From NCBI GenBank assembly GCA_036346205.1, contig JARFJB010001594.1:3037001-3101000 (forward strand): a DNA stretch of 64,000 nucleotides, given 5' to 3'. Below the pieces are notes generated by a model. It saw only the letters and a list, made by a program, of their open reading frames with translations, did no database searches and was not told the origin of the DNA. The stretch's first letter is position 1. Each line of letters opens with the position of its first letter. Position numbers and translations under genes: made by a program. The DNA is from Vesta saturnalis. Lineage: Eukaryota; Arthropoda; Insecta; Coleoptera; Lampyridae. Shown here in pieces: positions 56,936 to 64,000 of this stretch.

Positions 56936-57539
56936 CAGTAAGCGGCGTGCTTATGTGGCTATGAAACTTGTACATCGTTAAACAAAGGTTCGAACAAATT
57001 TATACAAAATTAGGGCAAGGAATGAAGAAGTACGGAAAGTGATAGGAACAACTAGGCAGGTCACGTACTGAGGAGCGGGTATAAGTTATTGAAAGGTGTA
57101 TTGTAGCTTTATGATACTTTACTTTTGGAATGAAAGTTTTATTTTTGTATCTTTTTTATTTTCTAAATCAAAATTTTAACATTTTTAATGCATTCAACAA
57201 TTTAAAATCCAGAAGGCTCAAATAATCATTTAAATTTTAAGTATGATATATTAAACACCTAAATTTCTATGGTTTCACACGCACGAGATATTCGCAACAT
57301 GGTCTATAATTCGTCTGACTCGTTCAATAAAGAAATAGAAGAATGAGTATTTTCTAATGTTTTGACGCCAAGGTATCTTGAGCACTGCTGAAGTATATGG
57401 CGACCCTGTAGGCAGAGTCAAAATAAGGCAATTCTAAAATTATTGATTAGCAAAGGCGTACTTTTTTCAGCGGAGCTAAAATGATGTGTGTTAAGATATC
57501 CAGGTCCTTTTTGAATAAAGTAATTTAAACTTATATATA
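56936..57539. other. Unrecognised spacer
   Basis: Nothing recognised between the minisatellite and the inverted array. Confidence 0.35.
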
Positions 57540-59780
57540 ATTAGGCGCTAATTTTGCACCGTTCAAATAAAATCTTGTTCCCCAATAGGAAATAAGTTGT
57601 AGCGAAATTCACACCTAACTTCCCCGAGCCGCAAACTTTTAGATAAATTATTATTTTCTTATTCAGCAGTTAGACGCCATTTTGCGCCGTTAAATTAAAA
57701 TTTTGCGCTTCCATGGGGAGAAAATTATTACAAAAATTACATCGGCAACGCTAACTTCAAAACCTTAGGAATCAATTAATCTTTTTTTCGCGATAATTAG
57801 GCACCAATTTTTCGCTGTTTTACGCCGTAAAGGTTAAATTTTTGGCCCCTATAAGAGACAAGTTATTGTACGGCGCGGCTAAATTCACAACTGTGAACTT
57901 CTGCGTATATCAATTGCTTCTTATGCAATAACTATTCGCTAATTTGCCGTTACAGGAAAGAAGTTATTGTAAAATTTCATTGGCACGGCTAACTTTACAG
58001 GCGTGGGCCTCCGCATAAATCAGGTGTAATTAGGTGCCATTATGCTCCGTTTTTCGCCGCTAAAATAAAATGTTGCGCCTCCATAGGAAATAAATGATTT
58101 CGAAAATGACATCGGCAAGGTTAACTTCAAAACCTTAGGAGTTAGTTAATCTTGCCTTTCGCGATAATTAGGCACAGATTATACACCGTTTTGCGGCGTT
58201 AATGTTGAATTCTTCGTCACTATGGGAAACAAGTTATTGTAAAAATTAGATCAGTATGGTTAACACAACCCCGAATTTTTGAATAAATTGTTTTGTTCTT
58301 GTGCTATAATTAGGCGCCCACTATGCGCTGTTTGTGCTGTTAAAATTAAACTTTGCGTTCCTGTGGGAAACTAGTTATCGTAAAAATTAGATTGACGCGG
58401 CTAACTTCACACAATCGTTACCTTCGGCATAAATAAATTATTTCTTGCGCCAATTATGTACTGTTAAAATAAAATTTTGCGCTTTTTAAGAAAATAAGTT
58501 CATTGACATGACTAACTTCACAGCGGTAAAGTTATGAATAAATTAACCTTTTCCTACACGATAATCAGGTTCCCATTATGCCCCGTTAAAATTAAGGTAT
58601 TGTAAAATTACCGACATGGCTAACTTTACCGATCCGTGAACTTATACGTAAATCTTTTTTGTTATAGTCTAATGGATTTATTTAAATGTGTTGTTATTTA
58701 CCCGTTTATTTGCTTAAGTGTATTATTATTAAAACTCTACTTCCTTCATTATAGATATATTTATATTTAATTATATTTAACCCATTTTCTTACATTAGGG
58801 CTTAATTGGGGTCTAATATTATTGTTCTTATTTGTTTAAGCCCTAAATTAACTTCTACTCGTGTGTTTAAATATTATTATAGTTGTAAATTACTTACGAC
58901 ATACTCTAATGTGCAAGATTCTATTTAATTTTACAGCTACGTATCTACGCTTTAAATTCAGAAGGTTGTTTATCCACTACACTGCAGTAATTAGATACCA
59001 ATTATGTAGATGTAGTTTTTACAATAACTTATTTCCTGTAGGGGTGCAAAATTTAACTTAACGGCGTATAATGAGTGCCTAATTATCGTGCAAGAAGAGA
59101 TTATTTTATGTATAAGACTATGATGTTGGTTACAATAACGTATTTCCTATAGGGGCGCAAAATTTTATTTTAGCGGAGCAAATCGGCACATTAGGGCACC
59201 TAACTACTGCATAAGGCAAAATTGATTTATGCGGAAGGTCACAGTTGTGAAGTTACCCGTGTCAATGCAATTTTACAATAACTTCCTTCCTATAAGGACG
59301 GGGCAGAATGGCGTATAATCGGTGCCCAATTATCGTGAAGGAAAAGATTAATTGGTTCCTAACGCTTTGAAGTTAACCTTGCCGATGTAATTTTTGCAAT
59401 AATCTATTTCCTATGGAGGCGCAAAATTTTATTTTAGCGACGCAAAACGGAGCATAATTGGAACCTAATTCCTGCATAAAAAAAAATTGATTTGTGCAAA
59501 AGTTAACGGCTGTGAAGTTAGTCGTGTTAATGTAATTTTACAATAACTTCTGTTTCCTATAAAGGTGAAAAATTTTATTTTAACGGCGCCCACTTACTGG
59601 ATATCAAAATAATGATGTCTCCAAAAGTGTGCGGCTTCATGAAGTTAGCTGTGTTTATAGAATTATTGCTACAACTTATTTTCGATTGGGGCGCAAAATT
59701 TTATTTTAACGGCGCAAAATCGCGCATAATTAGCGCCTAATTATACTCAAGTTTAAATCACATTATTCAAAGAAGACCAT
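57540..59780. repeat. Inverted array of about 185 bp units
   Basis: 57540-58680 has about six head-to-tail units, each with AATTAGGC(G/A)CC, a GCGCAAAATTT(T/A)-like string, CCTATAGGAAA(T/C)AAGTTATT and a GGCTAACTTCACA-like string. 58985-59780 holds four to five units in the opposite direction (GGGGCGCAAAATTTTATTTT). Alternate units are more alike (ACTTCAAAACCTTAGGA at 57760 and 58122), giving a higher-order period of about 365 bp. The centre is at about 58700-58980. Confidence 0.8.
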
Positions 59781-60987
59781 ATCTTCACAAACCTGCTAAA
59801 ATGCTCGTTTCTGCTTATAAAATTCCCTTCAGAGTTGGGAGTTTGTAAGCGTATATAGGCCAATAACCATTGCAACTGATGCTCTCAAACCCTACTTAGA
59901 GTGGAATAAAAGAAAACAACAATTTCTTTCTTGATCATCTTGTATATACAAACTTTTTATCATAAATATACACTATTAAGCATAAATTTCAGTACCATAG
60001 GAATATTTTGCCAAAATTTGGATTTATTGGGGTCAGTAGTTTAAAAGATTAAGTACTCCTAATGATATTAATAAGTCAAACAACGTATTTATCTCAATTT
60101 TCAAAATTTTCACGATTACAACTTTCCTTTACGCTGTGTGTGGAAAGTAAAGTTTATATTAAGTACATACATTTTTGCTATAGAATATTTGACGCTATTT
60201 GACGTATCATTTAACCTTCCTAAATTATATGGTTCTAGTTCATATCTGCCTTTAGTTGACCTCTTACCATTTGAATTGATTGTGTCCAAATTTGGACTGC
60301 GTGATTTAATTTTAGTAATATGATCATAGCTGTGTTTATAGAATTATTGCTACAACTTATCTTCGATTGGGGCGCAAAATTATATTTTAACGGCGCAAGA
60401 TCGCGCATAATTAGCGCCTAATTATACACAAGTTTAAATCACATTATTCAAAGAAGACCATATCCTCACAAACCTGCTGAAATGCTCGTTTCTGCTTATA
60501 AAATTCCCTTCATAGTTGGGAGTTTGTAAGTGTATATAGGCCAATAACCATTGCAGCGGATGCTCTCAAACCCTACTTAGAGTGAAATAAAAAAAAAACA
60601 ATTTCTTTCGTGATCATCTTGTATATACAAACTTTTTATCATAAATGTACACTATTAAGCATAAATTTTAGTACCATAACAATATTTTGCCAAAATTTGG
60701 ATTTAAAGATTAAGTACTCCTAATGATATTAATAAGCCAAACAACGCATTTATCTCAATTTTAAAAATTTTCACGATTATAACTTTCCTTTGCGCTCCGT
60801 GTGGAAAGTAAAATTTACATTAAGTACATACATTTCTGCTATAGAATATTTGACGCTATTTGACGTATCATTTAACCTTCCTAAATTATCTGGTTCTAGT
60901 TCATATCTGCCTTTAGTTTACCTCTCACCATTTGAATTGATTGTACCCAAATTTGGACTGCGTGATTTAATTTAGTAATATGATCAT
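59647..60987. repeat. Tandem duplication, 681 bp and 660 bp copies
   Basis: 59647-60327 and 60328-60987 are adjacent direct copies at roughly 95 percent by eye, beginning AGCTGTGTTTATAGAATTAT and ending AATATGATCAT. The second lacks about 18 bp near 60700. The left part of each copy is the last unit of the inverted array. The similar short open frames at 60138 and 60790 are simply copies. Confidence 0.92.
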
Positions 60988-62118
60988 CACTAAGGAAACC
61001 AATAAAATTTTCACTTTTGGCATTTACCTACAATTAATTTCTTAAACGCGGTGAAGCATATAAAGACAGGTGCTATCTGTGCAGTTGGATTTTTCCATTC
61101 AATTAATCCTAATTAACAAAAAACATTCTGAAATTTGCGTAATCAAGTGAATGGTGAATGGATACATAAATAACTTAACTCCCTCTGATTCTTTTAATTT
61201 AGTTCAGCTCAACGACCTGTAACAACACCATGTAGTCGTACCCCTAACCCTTTAGTTTTTGTATCATAATGAAAATTGTCTAGTATGTGAGAAAACGGAT
61301 GAATTAAATTAATTGTGTAAAGAAAATTATAGATGTTTGAGTAACCATGCGAGGAACCTGGTTGTTTGTATGAAGTCTTTATACTTTTACTTTCGTTAAC
61401 TAAATTTGTCTGGCACTTTACAATTAAACGTTTCATTGTTTACTGACGACGATAACTACAATTAAGGTTAAAACGTGTAAGTTTATATAATTTACATTAA
61501 AATATACGATTTAAAAAACTACCAAAAATCAGTGCCTATGTACAATTATGGCCTATGGGTTTAAATCGTGAAATTTTACGTTTTCCTACATCTTTTATCG
61601 ATATTAATTAAATTCAAAATTACAAATCTTAATGGTATTTGGCCTTCATTTTAATTGTAAATAGAATTAGTTTACTTCTTTACACAAGGAGAACTGGAGG
61701 ATGACTAATGAAAATATGTTTAACTAATTTTTTGTGGTTGTTTGAAGATGGGTGTATTATTATTATTCTTGCACACATGCATGATGTGTTGTCTAATTAA
61801 CTGATAGTTAATAACAAGATCTATACTCATTTCGAGTGAAAAAGAGTTTTGATTTTGATCATAAATTATCATAATGTAGTTATATCTTATTTTAAGGGAT
61901 AGTAATCAAATAATCTTCAATAAAATAAGCCACACTAGAACATGAATCTGTCTTTTTAGAGCTTATTTATTGCTCTACAAAAAGCTTTCAAAAGGAGCTG
62001 TAGCTCTATAAAGTCTATTTTGAACCAATTTTAACCAAAAATTAATACAGTCGATGTATTTCTGTAGTTCATTAAAATTCGTTGTGAATTTTTTAAGTTA
62101 CTTTGACACTTTTTTCAG
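60988..62118. other. Probable pyd intron sequence
   Basis: AT-rich and without repeat partners. It ends in a T-rich tract and an AG at 62117-62118 that forms the acceptor of the first visible exon. Confidence 0.55.
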
Positions 62119-62282
62119 GAACGTGGATGGGAATACAAGCAGGTAACAGTAACAAGAGTTCAGGGATATGGATTTGGTATAGCTGTATCTGGTGGTCGCG
62201 ATAATCCACATTTTGCATCGGGAGATCCAAGCATAGCAGTTAGCGATGTCCTAGCATCCGGTCCTGCTGAAAGACTTCTGCA
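62119..62282 (+). CDS. pyd: Polychaetoid/ZO-1-like scaffold, exon with first half of PDZ1
   Basis: The acceptor TTTTTTCAG precedes GAACGTGG. The exon encodes ERGWEYKQVTVTRVQGYGFG, then IAVSGGRDNPHF and DPSIAVSDVLASGPAERLL. GYGFGIAVSGG is the carboxylate-binding loop of a PDZ domain; the sequence fits the first PDZ of ZO-1 family proteins (tight/septate/adherens junction scaffolds; polychaetoid in flies). It ends in phase 2 at a GTAATA donor (62283). Upstream exons with the N-terminus are outside the window or hidden in the repeats. Plus strand; partial gene. Confidence 0.85.
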
Positions 62283-62340
62283 GTAATATTGCCTTAATGT
62301 GGACTAACCGCCATTTTATGATTAATTACTTAAATTTCAG

Positions 62341-62570
62341 TGTCAATGATCGAATATTAACAGTAAATGGTATTTCACTTCAAAATGTTGATTACGCTAC
62401 CGCAGTTCAAGTATTACGAGATTCAGGCGATACTGTAGTATTACTTGTTAAAAGAAGAGTAACGAATCATCAACATAGTCATAGTTTAGGTGCCGGACCT
62501 CCATTAGCTGCGCTTGGTGTTAATCCTCTACCATCGAAAATTACGTTAACAAAGAATTCCAAAAAGGAAG
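62341..62570 (+). CDS. pyd: Polychaetoid/ZO-1-like scaffold, exon with second half of PDZ1
   Basis: It follows a 58 bp intron (62283-62340, GT...TTTCAG). The joined frame continues VNDRILTVNGISLQNVDYAT and AVQVLRDSGDTVVLLVKRRV, the last strand-helix-strand part of PDZ1, then a linker (HSHSLGAGPPLAALG) and PLPSKITLTKNSKKE, the start of PDZ2. The donor GTATGT at 62571 leaves phase 1. The ATG at 62297 lies in the intron and is not a start. Confidence 0.87.
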
Positions 62571-62674
62571 GTATGTATAAATTAAGTTTGAATAAAACCA
62601 CCGTACATGTTTATGTGTATGTTGGGCTGCGGGTATGTAGGCGCACTTTCTTTAACACTAATTATCAATTTCAG

Positions 62675-62965
62675 ATTTTGGACTTGTAATAGGCTGTAAA
62701 CTATTTGTAAAAGAAATCTCAACAAAAGCACGAGAGCAGCTTCTAAACACCAACCAAGTTTTAAACGAAGGTGATTTTATAACGAAGCTTAACAATACCA
62801 ATTGCAACGATATGATGTCTTTAAAAGAAGCGAAAAAAATCATAGATAGCTCAAAAGATAAACTGCACATAACAATAGCACGAGATCTTAATCAAACTCC
62901 AAATATTTCTCACCAAACTCAAAGTTCTGTCAGTACAACCGGTGCAGTCAATAACTTTTACAAAG
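62675..62965 (+). CDS. pyd: Polychaetoid/ZO-1-like scaffold, exon with PDZ2
   Basis: The acceptor ATTTCAG ends at 62674. The exon encodes DFGLVIGCKLFVKEISTKA, then NQVLNEGDFITKLNNTNCN and MSLKEAKKIIDSSKDKLHIT, a complete second PDZ domain (GLVIG loop; in ZO-1 PDZ2 mediates dimerisation by strand swapping). A Ser/Gln/Thr-rich linker follows. The 3' end is uncertain: GTAAAC at 62966 would be the best donor but leaves a 32 bp intron to the in-frame acceptor at 62997. Weaker in-phase donors at 62942 (GTGCAG) or 62933 (GTACAA) give 56 or 65 bp introns, closer to the neighbours. Confidence 0.8.
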
Positions 62966-62997
62966 GTAAACTTTGCTTAGACCTCATTACAGCACAG

Positions 62998-63300
62998 GTA
63001 ATGGTATTATTTTAGATGATTTTTTAACATCTCCACAAAGTTACTCAAATCAAAATTTATACGTACAACCACCAACAAGAAATCCAAATTTGAATACAAA
63101 TGGAGGATTCGATGACAAACTTGAACAAAATGGACCTACTTCATTAACAGATGATAAAAGTAATCTAGCTCCTCGAGGTAGACTTCGACAACCACTTTCG
63201 GAGGCTAACATTAACCAATTAAATCGAAATAGTTTGGAAGGTTATGGAAGATCAAAAGGTAGAGAAGAACCACCTCGACCACCACCACCTAGACCGGAAG
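62998..63300 (+). CDS. pyd: Polychaetoid/ZO-1-like scaffold, linker exon after PDZ2
   Basis: The frame GNGIILDDFLTSPQS continues through a polar, disordered-looking linker (NGGFDDKLEQNGPTSLTDD, RGRLRQPLSEANINQLNRN) to a Pro-rich stretch, EEPPRPPPPRPE, as seen before PDZ3 in this family. The acceptor CACAG at 62993-62997 is required to keep phase. The exon ends at 63300 with donor GTTTGT; read-through would stop at 63311. Basic RSKGR and RGRLR motifs could be phosphorylation or binding sites. Confidence 0.78.
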
Positions 63301-64000
63301 GTTTGTTCTAAATTTAATCACGTTTTTTTAACTAAATGTTTTTATTTGTTGAGAATATCGTCTGTTTCATAACAAATTGACACTACCACAAACTTTGTTT
63401 ATTTTTAGCCCTACAAAGTCAAAAATAGAAAATTTCGAAGTAGTGTAATTTTTTTCGTGATTGTAAATATTTAAACAGAAAATAAATGGAACATCATACT
63501 TCCACGATATCAACAAGAACGTCTTTTTTAATGAAACTCCTTATACAATTCATTGTATATTGAAAGAAAAGTAATTCCAAACGATATTTAGCTCATTAAA
63601 AAAGTATTGTTGTCTTTATTGGAAGTATCAATAACAATTGATATTCAGCTGCTTAACTATCAACATATTTGGAATAGGGAACTTACACACATTTTTTTAG
63701 AGTATGGCGCCTTAAAAATTAATGGTTCCTTCGTAATTGAAATATTAAATTTTTGACACCATGCAACAGCAACAGCACTCACCGCCTAGTTAACTGGAGT
63801 TTTATTTGTATTGTTAGGTTACATGGTTGCATTGTTTTTATAATTTTTTCTTCATAAACAATTCAAAAAATTGTACGGCCTGACGTCAACACCGACCTAA
63901 GCGGAATAATAAAATTTGAATTTTGTGGCTTTTTAATTCTCTCTGGTACGCGCGATGTACTAAAATGTTCTGTTTATTTTTTAAATAAATATTGTTTTAA
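63301..64000. other. pyd: pyd intron, continuing past the window
   Basis: Starts with the GTTTGT donor. AT-rich, without a recognised exon or repeat. PDZ3, SH3 and guanylate-kinase-like exons should follow to the right. Confidence 0.6.

Noticed and set aside
60138..60975. Two homologous 61-codon proteins
   Set aside because: They are copies created by the 0.68 kb tandem duplication; no family features and no coding-type conservation beyond that of the surrounding DNA.
1..61000. piRNA cluster
   Set aside because: Dense nested transposons in mixed orientation fit, but sequence alone cannot show small-RNA production; left as an idea, testable with small-RNA reads.

Overview
This is an AT-rich animal window, and gene content and transposon types point to an insect genome. 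The only host gene I recognise lies at the right edge: four plus-strand exons (62119-63300) encode PDZ1, PDZ2 and a following linker of a ZO-1/polychaetoid (pyd) type junction scaffold, whose SH3 and guanylate-kinase parts must lie beyond the window. The tiny phase-consistent introns (58 and 104 bp) are insect-like. I cannot name the species; a beetle or related insect is only a guess.

Almost everything from 1 to about 61000 is transposon debris, satellite-like arrays or unrecognised AT-rich DNA. From 1 to 8200 there are two decayed non-LTR retrotransposons, one split by a 920 bp mariner-type element, and two transposase relics of opposite strand joined tail to tail. From 8200 to 14030 come a pogo/Tigger (jerky-like) element lying between (TA)n tracts, a P-element/THAP9-like relic, and a second pogo-type pseudogene on the minus strand. 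From 14.6 to 22 kb there is a complex of foldback repeats, including a 2.4 kb palindrome made of mirrored subrepeats that carry clusters of a phased heptamer (TTGTGCT), and a tRNA-derived SINE with an 11 bp target duplication.

From 24 to 33 kb a mariner-type element is split by a nearly full-length Jockey-like LINE (minus strand; intact gag-like first frame, second frame with several lesions). It is followed by another mariner relic and a Mutator-like (MULE) pseudogene. From 33.7 to 40.4 kb lie a foldback repeat and a 2.95 kb mariner-type element with arms of nearly 900 bp. From 43.2 to 48.4 kb a pair of about 100 bp inverted repeats encloses an adenain-like (Polinton/Maverick type) protease frame flanked on both sides by copies of the same minisatellite. 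From 48.36 to 53.2 kb is another long-arm mariner-type element, interrupted by a 2377 bp insertion with TG...CA ends and a perfect 4 bp target duplication. From 56.4 to 61 kb lie a (TA)n tract, a 10 bp minisatellite, an inverted array of roughly 185 bp units and a 0.68 kb tandem duplication.

The recurring theme is inverted repeats: many of the elements are foldbacks, or mariner-type elements whose arms are themselves composite and contain TA-bounded CAGGGTG...CACCCTG units, and several sit inside (TA)n tracts. No operon, CRISPR array or intact novel multi-gene system is visible. The most unusual structures are the heptamer palindrome, the composite-arm mariners and the isolated protease island.
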